64,000 bases of DNA. Source: Afipia felis ATCC 53690. GTDB lineage: Bacteria; Pseudomonadota; Alphaproteobacteria; Rhizobiales; Xanthobacteraceae. A program made the position numbers and the translations under genes. Below the pieces are notes generated by a model. It did not search any database. It was not told the origin of the DNA and worked only from the letters and a program-made list of their open reading frames with translations. The DNA lies in the NCBI RefSeq assembly GCF_000314735.2, contig NZ_KB375270.1:2976001-3040000 (forward strand), given 5' to 3'. Positions 47,288-56,273 of this stretch are shown piece by piece (position 1 is the stretch's first letter; every line of letters begins with the position of its first letter).

Positions 47288-48178
47288 ATGATCCGCCCGC
47301 TCCGCAGCGTTCTGTTCATGCCGGGTTCGAACGCGCGCGCATTGGAGAAGGCCCGCAGCCTTCCTGCCGACGGTATTATTTTCGATCTCGAGGATTCGGT
47401 TGCGCCTGAGGAAAAGCCGAACGCACGAACGCAGATCGCGCAGGCAATGTCGCAGGGCGGCTTCGGTGGGCGCGAGCTTGTCATCCGCACCAATGCGCCT
47501 GCATCTCCTTTTTGGCAGGACGACAGCGCGCTGGCGGCGCAGGCGCGCCCGGACGCCATTCTGGTTCCGAAGATCGCAGGGCCTGAGGATGTCGCGGCGA
47601 TCTGCGCGCGACTGGACCAATTGGGGGCTAATCCTGCGATCAAGCTGTGGGTGATGATCGAGACGCCGCTCGCGGTGTTGCAGATTGCCGGGATCGCGGC
47701 CTGCGCGCGCGAGAAGGGTGCGCGGCTTGCCGCGTTCGTGATCGGTCCGAACGACATTTCGCTCGACACCCGCATCCGCATGAAGCCGGGGCGTGTCGAG
47801 ATGGTGCCGCTGTTTCTCGATTGCGTCGTCGCCGCGCGCAGCTACGGCATTGAGGTTCTCGACGGACCTTACAGCGATTTCAGCGATGCAGCGGGTTTTG
47901 CGGCCGAATGCGAGCAAGCACGCGATCTCGGTTTCGACGGCAAGACGCTGATCCATCCGGCGCAGATCGAGATCGCCAATCGCGTTTTTCGGCCGGCGGA
48001 TGACGAACTCGCCGAAGCACGCGGCATCATTGCCGCATTCGAGCAGTCTGAGGCTACCGGCAAGGGCGCGATCCGTTACGAGGGACGGATGGTCGAGCGG
48101 CTTCACGCCGAGATGGCGCGCCGTACGCTCGCGATGGCGGATGCGATCGGGAAAATGGAGCAGGCGGCAAAAACCTGA
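47288..48178 (+). CDS. CitE-like lyase (HpcH/HpaI aldolase/citrate lyase beta family)
   Basis: This 296-residue protein has the CitE-like core: RSVLFMPGSNARALEKARSLPADGIIFDLEDSVAPEEKP, KLWVMIETPLAVLQIAGIA and IGPNDISLDTR, which hold the metal-ligand Glu and Asp. The C-terminal KTLIHPAQIEIAN is characteristic. Free-standing relatives act on malyl-CoA, citramalyl-CoA or similar thioesters. Start 47288 is preferred to the ATG at 47282 because the GGAG is then 8 bases away. No citrate lyase alpha/gamma genes are present, so classical citrate lyase is unlikely. Confidence 0.88.
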   Translation: MIRPLRSVLFMPGSNARALEKARSLPADGIIFDLEDSVAPEEKPNARTQIAQAMSQGGFGGRELVIRTNAPASPFWQDDSALAAQARPDAILVPKIAGPEDVAAICARLDQLGANPAIKLWVMIETPLAVLQIAGIAACAREKGARLAAFVIGPNDISLDTRIRMKPGRVEMVPLFLDCVVAARSYGIEVLDGPYSDFSDAAGFAAECEQARDLGFDGKTLIHPAQIEIANRVFRPADDELAEARGIIAAFEQSEATGKGAIRYEGRMVERLHAEMARRTLAMADAIGKMEQAAKT

Positions 48179-48240
48179 AGCCGCCCGGTTTTTATCGTGA
48201 TGCGAGATTTGACGGCGGCAGGGCCGCTGTCATTGTGATC

Positions 48241-48846
48241 TCACAGCCAGGGACGTGCGATCTTCTCGCGGGCTTCGAAGCTGTCGATTGAAGCCTTCTT
48301 CTGCATCGTTAGGCCGATGTCGTCGAGGCCGTTGAGCAGGCAGTGCTTGCGGAACGGGTCGATCTCGAAATTGATGACCCCGCCGTCCGGGCCACGAATT
48401 TCCTGCTTCTCGAGATCGATGGTCAGCGTGGCATTGGCGCCGCGCTCGGCGTCGTCGAACAGCTTGTCGAGTTGCTCGTGGGTGACGCGGATCGGCAGCA
48501 GGCCGTTCTTGAACGCGTTGTTGTAGAAGATATCGCCGAACGAGGTCGAGATCACACAGCGGATGCCGAAATCAGCAAGTGCCCAAGGTGCGTGTTCGCG
48601 GCTCGATCCGCAGCCGAAATTGTCGCCTGCGACCAGGACCTGGGCGTGGCGGTAAGCCGGCTTGTTCAGCACGAAATCCGGATTTTCGCTGCCGTCGTCA
48701 TTGTAGCGTTGCTCCGAGAACAGGCCCTTGCCGAGCCCGGTCCGTTTGATGGTCTTCAGGTACTGCTTCGGGATAATCATGTCGGTGTCGACATTGATGA
48801 TCTTCAGCGGCGCCGCGACGCTGCTCACAACCGTGAATTTTTCCAT
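48241..48846 (-). CDS. leuD: 3-isopropylmalate dehydratase small subunit
   Basis: This 201-residue protein is the swivelling domain of isopropylmalate isomerase and pairs with LeuC. Signatures are [42 protein letters not shown] and [20 protein letters not shown]. The ATG at 48846 was chosen because the in-frame upstream extension does not resemble the family. It lies about 1.5 kb from leuC, from which it is separated by three small exported-protein genes on the other strand. Confidence 0.96.
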   Translation of the reverse strand: MEKFTVVSSVAAPLKIINVDTDMIIPKQYLKTIKRTGLGKGLFSEQRYNDDGSENPDFVLNKPAYRHAQVLVAGDNFGCGSSREHAPWALADFGIRCVISTSFGDIFYNNAFKNGLLPIRVTHEQLDKLFDDAERGANATLTIDLEKQEIRGPDGGVINFEIDPFRKHCLLNGLDDIGLTMQKKASIDSFEAREKIARPWL

Positions 48847-49016
48847 CGTCTCAATCCGTTGGGACCTGCGGAGGCAGGCCAATTTGGAACGGTTCTTATC
48901 GTGAATGACGGATTTGGCAAAGGCCCATTGAACGCATGGCCGAATGCGGTGGGCGAAGGTTATTGACGCGGGAAGGCCGATCGGAGAGTTTTCGGGCTTC
49001 TCGAGGGGGCAGGCGG

Positions 49017-49343
49017 ATGGTGCGGCATTCATTGTTAGGCATGGTGGGAGCGGTTTTGCTGGTGGCGCTGTCACCCGGTACCCAAGCGTCTGCCGAGCCT
49101 GCCGGTGCCGTCCAGTCCCATGCCGCGGTTGCGCCTGCAGAGGCGTCTACTGGAGCAAGGGCAGAGGAATTTTCCGCGCAGAGCCGGGAGCGCCGCCGCC
49201 GGCGGCCGCCCCGGGTTCATATCTATACGCCGCGCGGGCCGGGACCGAATTCCGTTCGGATTTGCCATTCTCATTACGAGTACGAGCATCGTCCCAGCGG
49301 GACAGTGATCGTGCCGCGTGAAAACTGTTACTGGCAGGGTTGA
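49017..49343 (+). CDS. Small exported basic protein with Cys pair, unknown
   Basis: This 108-residue protein has a signal peptide ([22 protein letters not shown]), an Ala-rich stretch and an Arg-rich patch ([19 protein letters not shown] is approximate in register). The C-terminal domain is [28 protein letters not shown], where two Cys could form a disulfide. The ATG at 49017 follows GGCAGGCGG. No named family was recognised. It is the first of three small exported proteins on the plus strand between leuD and leuC. Confidence 0.68.
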   Translation: MVRHSLLGMVGAVLLVALSPGTQASAEPAGAVQSHAAVAPAEASTGARAEEFSAQSRERRRRRPPRVHIYTPRGPGPNSVRICHSHYEYEHRPSGTVIVPRENCYWQG

Positions 49344-49454
49344 AGCTGTCGCGCATCGCCGAGTGCTTGCTTCGCATCGATGCCACTCTGTGGCCTTGAT
49401 TCATTCAGCATAAATTCACCGTCTCGCTTTCAGGCTGACCAATGTCCCTCATCG

Positions 49455-49479
49455 GGAACCCTCGTGGCTCACGCGGGTT
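49455..49479 (+). promoter_or_regulatory. EcfG-type general-stress sigma promoter candidate
   Basis: GGAAC at 49455-49459 and GTT at 49477-49479 are separated by 17 bases, matching the GGAAC-N16/17-CGTT consensus of alphaproteobacterial EcfG promoters except for G in place of the first C of the -10. The His-rich gene begins 63 bases downstream. Confidence 0.5.
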
Positions 49480-49542
49480 GTAAAGCGTTGGATTGCAGCC
49501 GTCGGATGACGGCTGTTTCATTGGTCATAGGAGAGCTTGAGG

Positions 49543-49758
49543 ATGAAGAAACTTCTCGGACTTCTCGCAGTCGCGGGTCTGATGTTTGTTGTGACTCCGT
49601 CACAGCAGGCGAATGCGATGTCGCTTGCGGCACCTGGCACGGCTGCGGCCGCCGATCATGCTGCCGTCGGTACGACGGAAGTCCGCTATCGCCGTCATTG
49701 GCATCCGCGCCGTCACTGGCATCCTCATCGTCGCCACTGGCATCATCGCCGTTGGTGA
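49543..49758 (+). CDS. Small exported His/Arg/Trp-rich protein
   Basis: This 71-residue protein has a signal peptide (KKLLGLLAVAGLMFVVTPSQQANA). The mature part ends in HWHPRRHWHPHRRHWHHRRW, a short repeat of His-Trp-His and Arg. Such a tail could bind Zn, Cu or Ni or anionic surfaces, but no activity is known. The ATG at 49543 follows GGAGAGCTTGAGG. An EcfG-like promoter lies upstream and a terminator hairpin downstream, so it is probably a one-gene stress transcript. Confidence 0.75.
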   Translation: MKKLLGLLAVAGLMFVVTPSQQANAMSLAAPGTAAAADHAAVGTTEVRYRRHWHPRRHWHPHRRHWHHRRW

Positions 49759-49777
49759 TCTCCAACGGATCAACGAG

Positions 49778-49801
49778 CAGGCCCTTCGCGGGGCCTGTTT
49801 T
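49778..49801 (+). terminator. Terminator after the His-rich gene
   Basis: A 7-bp stem CAGGCCC/GGGCCTG with a TTCGCG loop is followed by TTTT, 20 bases after the stop codon. Confidence 0.75.
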
Positions 49802-49884
49802 CGTTTGGAACGATTGGAATCGGCGCCGGCGCGGAACATGATATGGCTAGGCCGGGGCCCTGAGACAGATCGAAGGAGGATTTG

Positions 49885-50238
49885 ATGAAATTCAATCTTC
49901 AGACATTGCTCGCTGCCGCAGCGATGATGTTTGGTGCCGCTCTGGTGATGCCGGCGGCGCAGGCCGCCACGCAGCAGCCGCAAGCGGCCTCGCAGCAGGC
50001 GCATCACGCCAAGCAAACGATGACCGATGTGAGCGCCCGGCGTTACCGCCGTCACTATCGTCCGCGCGTGTATTATCGCCCGTACTATCGGCCGTATTAC
50101 CGTCCCTACTATTACGGGCCTAGCTATTACCGGCCATACGGCTATTACCGGCCGTATTATCGTCCCTACGGTTATTATTACGGCGGACCGGCCTATTACG
50201 GTTGGGGTCGCGGCATTGGATTCAGTTTCGGGTTCTGA
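49885..50238 (+). CDS. Small exported Tyr/Arg/Pro-repeat protein
   Basis: This 117-residue protein has a signal peptide (NLQTLLAAAAMMFGAALVMPAAQAA), a Gln/Ala segment and then a repeat region in which YRPYYRPYYRPYYYG, YYRPYGYYRPYYRPYGYY and similar units dominate. The end is glycine-rich (GWGRGIGFSFGF). The aromatic repeats resemble cell-wall or self-assembling exported proteins, but no family was recognised. AAGGAGGA precedes the ATG. A strong terminator follows. It is the last of the three small genes. Confidence 0.72.
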   Translation: MKFNLQTLLAAAAMMFGAALVMPAAQAATQQPQAASQQAHHAKQTMTDVSARRYRRHYRPRVYYRPYYRPYYRPYYYGPSYYRPYGYYRPYYRPYGYYYGGPAYYGWGRGIGFSFGF

Positions 50239-50262
50239 AGACAGTAGTGGAAAGAGCAAAGC

Positions 50263-50292
50263 AAAACGGGCGCTTTTCAGCGCCCGTTTTTT
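50263..50292. terminator. Terminator between the Tyr-repeat gene and leuC
   Basis: A 12-bp stem AAAACGGGCGCT/AGCGCCCGTTTT with a TTTC loop and T run; it works for both converging genes. Confidence 0.9.
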
Positions 50293-50320
50293 ATTGGGGT
50301 CATTCCCGGCGAAGTTGCGG

Positions 50321-51733
50321 TTACGCAGCCTTCCAGTCGCGGATGTCGACGAAGTGGCCCGCGATCGCCGCCGCTGCCGCCATCGCAGGCGACACCAGAT
50401 GGGTGCGGCCCTTGAAGCCCTGACGGCCTTCGAAGTTGCGGTTCGAGGTCGAGGCACAACGCTCTTCCGGCGACAGCTTGTCGGGGTTCATTGCGAGGCA
50501 CATCGAGCAGCCCGGCTCGCGCCATTCGAACCCGGCCTTGATGAAGATCTTGTCGAGGCCTTCGGCTTCGGCCTGCTCCTTCACGAGACCGGAACCCGGA
50601 ACGACCATTGCATTGACATTGCCGTTGACGGTGTGGCCGTTGATCACCTCCGCAGCCGCGCGCAGATCCTCGATGCGGCCGTTGGTGCATGAGCCGATGA
50701 AGACGCGGTCGAGCTTGATGTCGGTGATCTTGGTGCCGGCTTTCAGGCCCATATAGGCGAGCGCGCGTTCCTTCGACAGCCGCTTGGCCTCATCTGCGAT
50801 CTTGGCGGGATCGGGCACGATGCCAGCAACCGAAGCGACGTCTTCCGGCGAGGTGCCCCAGGTGACGATCGGCGGCAGGTTCGCGGCGTCGAGACGAATC
50901 TCGTGGTCGAAATGCGCACCCTCATCGGTGCGCAGCGTGTCCCAGTAGCGCACGGCCTGCTCCCACTGCGCAGCCTTCGGCGACAGCGGACGACCCTTCA
51001 GAAACTCATACGCCTTCTCGTCGGGTGCGATGAGGCCCGCGCGTGCGCCGCCTTCGATCGACATGTTGCAGACCGTCATGCGGCCTTCCATCGTCAGCGC
51101 GCGGATCGCATCGCCGGCATATTCCAGCACGTAGCCGGTGCCGCCTGCGGTGCCGATCTCGCCGATGATGGCAAGGATGATGTCCTTCGCGGTGACGCCT
51201 TCGGGCAGCTTGCCGTCGACGACGGCACGCATGTTCTTGGCCTTCTTCTGGATCAGCGTCTGCGTGGCGAGCACATGCTCGACCTCTGAGGTGCCGATGC
51301 CGTGCGCCAGCGCGCCGAATGCGCCATGCGTCGAGGTGTGGCTGTCGCCGCACACGATCGTCGAGCCGGGCAGCGTGAAGCCCTGCTCCGGGCCGATGAC
51401 GTGGACGATGCCCTGACGTTTGTCGAACTCGTTGAAATACTGCACGCCGAAGTCGCGCGCGTTGGTCGCAAGCGCAGCGATCTGCTCGGCGCTCTCCGGA
51501 TCGGGGTTCGGCTTGGAGCGGTCGGTCGTCGGCACGTTGTGGTCGACAACGGCAAGCGTCTTCTCCGGCGCATGCACCTTGCGGCCGGACACGCGAAGGC
51601 CTTCGAACGCCTGCGGCGAAGTCACCTCATGGACAAGATGGCGATCAATGTAGAGCAGGCAGGTGCCGTCGGGCTGCTCGTCAACCAGGTGATCGTTCCA
51701 GATCTTGTCGTACAGGGTGGTCGGTTTGGCCAT
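50321..51733 (-). CDS. leuC: 3-isopropylmalate dehydratase large subunit
   Basis: This 470-residue aconitase-like enzyme converts 2- to 3-isopropylmalate together with LeuD. The [4Fe-4S] ligand cysteines are visible in [13 protein letters not shown] and [27 protein letters not shown] at the start and [34 protein letters not shown] are diagnostic. Length is normal. The 123-base region upstream to the VOC gene probably holds its promoter; I saw no Leu-rich leader peptide. Confidence 0.97.
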   Translation of the reverse strand: MAKPTTLYDKIWNDHLVDEQPDGTCLLYIDRHLVHEVTSPQAFEGLRVSGRKVHAPEKTLAVVDHNVPTTDRSKPNPDPESAEQIAALATNARDFGVQYFNEFDKRQGIVHVIGPEQGFTLPGSTIVCGDSHTSTHGAFGALAHGIGTSEVEHVLATQTLIQKKAKNMRAVVDGKLPEGVTAKDIILAIIGEIGTAGGTGYVLEYAGDAIRALTMEGRMTVCNMSIEGGARAGLIAPDEKAYEFLKGRPLSPKAAQWEQAVRYWDTLRTDEGAHFDHEIRLDAANLPPIVTWGTSPEDVASVAGIVPDPAKIADEAKRLSKERALAYMGLKAGTKITDIKLDRVFIGSCTNGRIEDLRAAAEVINGHTVNGNVNAMVVPGSGLVKEQAEAEGLDKIFIKAGFEWREPGCSMCLAMNPDKLSPEERCASTSNRNFEGRQGFKGRTHLVSPAMAAAAAIAGHFVDIRDWKAA

Positions 51734-51856
51734 TTTGGTTTTCGCTTTTTCCGGGTCGGGCGCGTTCCGTAGGCGCCTGTTGCAGCGGGCTTTTTACTCG
51801 CATAAGGCGCGGCGGGAAAGTATTCTCGCCATATAAGAACTGCATGGGGCTCCTCA

Positions 51857-52267
51857 ATGTCTGCACGGCCGCCGGTCGCACCCTATCTCACGGTTTCCCC
51901 CGCGGCGGGTGCCGTTGCATTCTACAGCGCCGCTTTCGACGCCAAGCAGAAAGCCCTGATGCCAGCGCTGGACGGCATGCGGATTATGCATTGCGAGTTG
52001 GAGATCAACGGCGGCACGCTGTTCCTGTCGGATGCGTTCCCCGAATTCGGCAAGGCGCGTTCGCCTCTGCCCGGCGAGCCGGTGACGGCCTCGGTCAGCC
52101 TCGAATTCGCAACGTCCGAGGAAGTGGACGAAGTGTTCACGCGGGCGACGAAGCTCGGTGCGGTCGGCGAAGTCTCGCCGACAAATTCATTTTGGGGCAC
52201 GCGCACCGCGATCGTGCGTGATCCGTTCGGCCATCGCTGGATCATGAACGGTCCGCTCGCAACGTAA
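51857..52267 (+). CDS. VOC/glyoxalase-fold protein (PhnB-like)
   Basis: This 136-residue protein matches the PhnB/VOC group: PYLTVSPAAGAVAFYSAAFDAK, MRIMHCELEINGGTLFLSDAFPEFG and the C-terminal RDPFGHRWIMNG. These are dimeric beta-alpha-beta proteins of very varied function (resistance, isomerase or metal-free binding). No catalytic residue can be assigned. It is divergent from leuC and ends at a terminator shared with rplS. Confidence 0.85.
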   Translation: MSARPPVAPYLTVSPAAGAVAFYSAAFDAKQKALMPALDGMRIMHCELEINGGTLFLSDAFPEFGKARSPLPGEPVTASVSLEFATSEEVDEVFTRATKLGAVGEVSPTNSFWGTRTAIVRDPFGHRWIMNGPLAT

Positions 52268-52288
52268 TTGCTGTCGCGTTCACGCATG

Positions 52289-52318
52289 AAAAAAGCCCCG
52301 GTGAACCGGGGCTTTTTT
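52289..52318. terminator. Bidirectional terminator between the VOC gene and rplS
   Basis: A 13-bp perfect stem AAAAAAGCCCCGG/CCGGGGCTTTTTT with a TGAA tetraloop lies 22 bases before the rplS stop on the plus map, ending both converging transcripts. Confidence 0.95.
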
Positions 52319-52339
52319 GAATCCTTGATAGAAGCCGAA

Positions 52340-52735
52340 TTACTCGGCAGCCGCAGCAGCCGTCGTGGTCTGACGCTGATCCTGCTTCTCGACGATGCGG
52401 GCCGATTTGCCGCGCAGGCCGCGCAGGTAATACAGCTTGGCACGACGCACCTTGCCGCGACGCACGAGCTTGATCGAGTCGATCATCGGCGAATAGATCG
52501 GGAAGACACGCTCGACGCCTTCGCCGTACGAAATCTTGCGAACGGTGAAGCTCTCGTTGATGCCACCGCCGTTGCGGCCGATGCAGACGCCTTCATAGGC
52601 CTGCACGCGGGTGCGGTCGCCTTCCTTGACCTTAACGTTGACGGTCACGGTGTCGCCCGGACCGAAGTCGGGAATGGTCTTCCCGGCGGCGAGCTTCTCG
52701 AGCTGCTCTTTCTCGAGCTCTTGGATGAGATTCAT
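52340..52735 (-). CDS. rplS: 50S ribosomal protein L19
   Basis: This 131-residue protein sits at the 30S-50S interface. Family segments are [58 protein letters not shown] and [19 protein letters not shown]. The C-terminal Thr/Ala tail is longer than in E. coli, normal for this group. It is the last gene of the rpsP-rimM-trmD-rplS string, 103 bases after trmD. Confidence 0.98.
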   Translation of the reverse strand: MNLIQELEKEQLEKLAAGKTIPDFGPGDTVTVNVKVKEGDRTRVQAYEGVCIGRNGGGINESFTVRKISYGEGVERVFPIYSPMIDSIKLVRRGKVRRAKLYYLRGLRGKSARIVEKQDQRQTTTAAAAAE

Positions 52736-52838
52736 AGCAAAACTCCATCGGGCAGCGCGCCCGAAAGGGACTGCGCGAAATTTCGTATCCAGCACATGCA
52801 CGGATTGGGCGCTGCTATACGCCAAACCGCACCCGTTG

Positions 52839-53558
52839 TCACTGGTCCGTCGTGTTTTTTGGCGTCTTTGAGCCAATTCGAGCCGCCCAGAGGTCCGGGC
52901 GGCGGGCTCGGGTCAGGGATTCGGCCTGGGCGCGCCGCCATGACTCGACCCTAGCGTGGTCACCGGAGGTCAAAACATCAGGAATCTCATGGCCTTCGAA
53001 GGTCTGAGGCCGGGTGTACTGGGGATACTCAAGAAGGCCGTCGGAAAAACTCTCCTCGGTTCCCGAAGCGAGCTTGCCCATGACACCCGGCAAGAGCCGG
53101 ACGCAGGCATCGATCAGCACCATGGCGCCGAGTTCCCCGCCGGATAGTACGTAGTCGCCGATCGAGACCTCCTCGAGGCCGCGTGCCTCGATCACGCGCT
53201 GGTCCACGCCCTCGAACCGGCCGCAGACGATTATCGGGCCAGGGCCCCCCGCCAGTTCCACCACCCGCTTCTGGGTCAATGGCCGACCGCGCGGGCTCAT
53301 CAGGAGGCGCGGCTGGTCGAAGTCGCATCCGGCGGCGTCGATCGCGGCCGCCAGCACATCGGCGCGGAGCACCATGCCGGGTCCCCCGCCGGAAGGGGTG
53401 TCATCGACGCTGCGGTGCCTGTCGGTCGCGGAGGCGCGGATGTCGCGCACGTCGAGCCGCCAGATGTCGGACGCCAGCGCGCGGCCTGCGAGGCTGACGC
53501 CGAGCGGGCCGGGAAACATCTCCGGAAACAGCGTGAGAACGGTGGCGCGCCAAGTCAT
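52839..53558 (-). CDS. trmD: tRNA (guanine-N1)-methyltransferase
   Basis: This 239-residue SPOUT enzyme methylates G37 in tRNAs and protects against frameshifting. The knot region [16 protein letters not shown] and [22 protein letters not shown] is diagnostic, and [10 protein letters not shown] with [19 protein letters not shown] gives the catalytic C-terminal half. Its start overlaps the rimM stop by four bases. Length is normal. Confidence 0.98.
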   Translation of the reverse strand: MTWRATVLTLFPEMFPGPLGVSLAGRALASDIWRLDVRDIRASATDRHRSVDDTPSGGGPGMVLRADVLAAAIDAAGCDFDQPRLLMSPRGRPLTQKRVVELAGGPGPIIVCGRFEGVDQRVIEARGLEEVSIGDYVLSGGELGAMVLIDACVRLLPGVMGKLASGTEESFSDGLLEYPQYTRPQTFEGHEIPDVLTSGDHARVESWRRAQAESLTRARRPDLWAARIGSKTPKNTTDQ

Positions 53559-54094
53559 GGCGCAGAATCCGCCGGGTCTGGCGAATCGCCTTCGATTTCT
53601 TGCGGTAGATCGACGACGACACGTCCCGCCGCAAGATCAACCGTCGGCACTACGGCGTTGGTAAACGGCAGCAAGAGTGATGGCCCGCTTTTCGGCGCGA
53701 TCTCGATGATGTCGCCCGCGCCGAAATTATGGATCGCAGTAACGGTTCCGATAGCTGCGCCCTGCGGATCGAGGGCGGCGAGGCCGATCAGGTCAGCGTG
53801 GTAGTACTCGCCTTCATTAGTATCGGGCAGGGCATCGCGCGAGATGTAAAGCTCGATGCCGTTGAGGCGTTCTGCTTCGTCGCGGTTGGTGACGCCCTTG
53901 AGCGACGCGACCAGATGGTCCTTGGCAGCGCGGGCGCGCGCCACCTCGAATTGTCGCGCGCCGTCCTTGGTCGAGAGCGGGCCGTAGTCGATCACCGCCA
54001 TCGGGTCTTCGGTGAACGGCCACAACCGCACCTCGCCGCGCACACCGTGCGCGGCGCCGATCTTCGCAACGCAGATGCGCGCTGCCCGGGTCAT
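53555..54094 (-). CDS. rimM: Ribosome maturation factor RimM
   Basis: This 179-residue protein assists 30S head assembly around S19. The N-terminal [26 protein letters not shown] and the C-terminal PRC-barrel part ([40 protein letters not shown]) are clear. It overlaps trmD by four bases and follows rpsP by 6 bases. Confidence 0.96.
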   Translation of the reverse strand: MTRAARICVAKIGAAHGVRGEVRLWPFTEDPMAVIDYGPLSTKDGARQFEVARARAAKDHLVASLKGVTNRDEAERLNGIELYISRDALPDTNEGEYYHADLIGLAALDPQGAAIGTVTAIHNFGAGDIIEIAPKSGPSLLLPFTNAVVPTVDLAAGRVVVDLPQEIEGDSPDPADSAP

Positions 54095-54100
54095 TCAGGC

Positions 54101-54430
54101 TTAAGCCTTGGGAGCCTCGGCGGCCGCCTTGCGCTCCTTGCGCGGCACGGCCTTCTCGGGGTTGTTGCGCGCGGTGCGCTTCGCAACGCCAGCCGCATCG
54201 AGGAAGCGCATCACACGGTCCGACGGCTGCGCGCCCTTGGCGAGCCAGGCCTTCACCTGCTCCATGTCGAGCTTGAGGCGAGCCTCGTTGTCCTTCGGCA
54301 GCAGCGGGTTGAAGTAGCCCAGGCGCTCGATGAAGCGGCCGTCGCGGGGAAAGCGCGAGTCGGCGACGACGACGTGATAAAACGGGCGCTTCTTGGTGCC
54401 GGCGCGGGCGAGGCGAATGACGACTGACAT
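54101..54430 (-). CDS. rpsP: 30S ribosomal protein S16
   Basis: This 109-residue protein carries the S16 N terminus [24 protein letters not shown] and [14 protein letters not shown], which bind 16S rRNA. A basic Ala-rich tail follows. It lies 42 bases after ffh on the same strand, giving the conserved ffh-rpsP-rimM-trmD-rplS order. Confidence 0.97.
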   Translation of the reverse strand: MSVVIRLARAGTKKRPFYHVVVADSRFPRDGRFIERLGYFNPLLPKDNEARLKLDMEQVKAWLAKGAQPSDRVMRFLDAAGVAKRTARNNPEKAVPRKERKAAAEAPKA

Positions 54431-54472
54431 GGTGTTCTCCGTTCGATTCTAAAAATGCTTGTGTGACAGGGG

Positions 54473-56005
54473 TTATTTCTTCTTGCCCAGACCCGGAAAT
54501 CCTCCGAGGCCCGGCAAATTCGGTTTTCCGAGGCCGCCCAATCCTGAGGGCAGGCCCGGAAAGTCTTTCGGCAGCGAAGGCATACCGCCGGGGCCTTGCG
54601 GCAACCCTTGAGGCATCTGGTCCTTCAACTGCTGAATCTGTTCAGGCGAGGGCATGCCGCCGCCAAAGCCCATCATCTGCGCAAGGCCAGCCATCGGGCC
54701 GCGCTTGCCCTGACCCATGGCCTTCATCATGTCGGCCATGCCCCGGTGCATCTTCAGGAGCTTGTTGACGTCCTCGACCTTCACGCCCGCGCCAGCGGCG
54801 ATGCGCTTCTTGCGGCTCGCCTTCAGGACGTCGGGGTTCTTGCGCTCCGCGCGCGTCATCGAATCGATCACCGCCATCTGCCGCTTGACGATCCTGTCGT
54901 CGAGATTGGCGGCGGCGAGTTGGTTCTTCATCTTGGCGATGCCGGGCATCATGCCCATCAGGCCGCCGAGGCCGCCGAGATTCTGCATCTGGGCCAACTG
55001 TTCGCGCAGATCGGCAAGATCGAACTTGCCCTTGCGCATCTTCTCGGCTGTGCGCGCCGCCTTCTCCGCATCGATATTGGCGGCGGCTTTCTCGACCAGC
55101 GACACGATATCGCCCATGCCAAGGATGCGGCTTGCGATACGTGAAGGGTGAAAGTCTTCCAGCGCGTCGGTCTTTTCGCCGGTGCCGATCAGCTTGATCG
55201 GCTTGCCGGTGACGGCACGCATCGACAGCGCCGCGCCGCCGCGGCCGTCACCATCAACACGGGTGAGCACGATGCCGGTGAGGCCGACGCGCTCATCGAA
55301 CGCGCGTGCAAGGTTGACGGCGTCCTGGCCGGTGAGGGAGTCCGCAACCAGCAGCACTTCATGCGGATTGGCGGCGGTTTTAACCGCAGCTGCTTCACGC
55401 ATCATCTCTTCATCGAGCGTGGTACGGCCGGCGGTGTCGAGCAGCACGACATCGTAACCGCCGAGCTTGCCCGCCTGCAGCGCGCGTTGCGCAATCTGCT
55501 GCGGTATCTGGCCGGCGACGACCGGCAGTGTTTCGATGGAGAGATCGCGGCCGAGCACCGCGAGCTGTTCCTGTGCCGCCGGACGGTAGACGTCGAGCGA
55601 GGCCATCAGGACTTTTTTCTTGTCGCGCTGGGTGAGGCGTCGCGCGAGCTTCGCGGTGGTCGTGGTCTTACCGGAGCCCTGCAGGCCGACCATCATGATC
55701 GCGATCGGCGCGGGCGCGTTGAGGTCGATGAGCTGGCCGTCGGAGCCGAGCGTTTCCACGAGCTGATCGTGGACGATCTTCACGACCATCTGGCCGGGCG
55801 TCACCGACTTGACGACGGTTGCGCCGATCGCCTGTTCGCGGACCTTGTCGGTGAACGAGCGCACGACTTCGAGCGCGACGTCCGCTTCCAAAAGCGCACG
55901 GCGCACTTCGCGCATCGCGGCGTCGACATCGGCCTCCGACAGCGCACCGCGCCGCGTCAGCTTGTCGAGAATGCCTCCGAGCCTTTCCGACAGATTGTCG
56001 AACAT
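54473..56005 (-). CDS. ffh: Signal recognition particle protein Ffh
   Basis: This 510-residue GTPase binds signal peptides and 4.5S RNA. The N domain begins MFDNLSERLGGILDKL. The G domain has VGLQGSGKTTTTAKLARRL, DVYRPAAQEQL, LLDTAGRTTLDEEMM and TRVDGDGRGGAAL. The M domain is Met-rich and includes SMTRAERKNPDVLKASRKKRIAAGAG. A Gly/Pro/Leu tail of about 60 residues extends the C terminus. The ATG at 56005 was chosen over upstream codons because it gives the canonical start. ftsY, its receptor, is also in the window. Confidence 0.98.
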   Translation of the reverse strand: MFDNLSERLGGILDKLTRRGALSEADVDAAMREVRRALLEADVALEVVRSFTDKVREQAIGATVVKSVTPGQMVVKIVHDQLVETLGSDGQLIDLNAPAPIAIMMVGLQGSGKTTTTAKLARRLTQRDKKKVLMASLDVYRPAAQEQLAVLGRDLSIETLPVVAGQIPQQIAQRALQAGKLGGYDVVLLDTAGRTTLDEEMMREAAAVKTAANPHEVLLVADSLTGQDAVNLARAFDERVGLTGIVLTRVDGDGRGGAALSMRAVTGKPIKLIGTGEKTDALEDFHPSRIASRILGMGDIVSLVEKAAANIDAEKAARTAEKMRKGKFDLADLREQLAQMQNLGGLGGLMGMMPGIAKMKNQLAAANLDDRIVKRQMAVIDSMTRAERKNPDVLKASRKKRIAAGAGVKVEDVNKLLKMHRGMADMMKAMGQGKRGPMAGLAQMMGFGGGMPSPEQIQQLKDQMPQGLPQGPGGMPSLPKDFPGLPSGLGGLGKPNLPGLGGFPGLGKKK

Positions 56006-56273
56006 CTCAGCGTCGTATCCCGTTACGCTCCGGATGGAGCAATGATCCAAACAATTTTACGCCCGAGGGCGCACAGCGCTGTCGGGCGTTGACCTCCGGC
56101 GTCTCGCACCGGGCGGCGGGTCGAAAAGAAAACCTTTTCGAGAAGTGGCGCGGTTAAAGCCTTCCCGGCCCGGAAAGTCAAGAAAGGAGCGGAAAAAGCG
56201 GCTTTTATGGCTGAAAGCGGGCGTCGCGGAGCTGTTATTTGCCTCCCGGCCCGATTTTGGGGTCAATCGAAGC

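Noticed and set aside
51734..51856. Leucine attenuator or leader peptide before leuC
   Set aside because: No short frame with consecutive Leu codons and no alternative hairpin pair was found.
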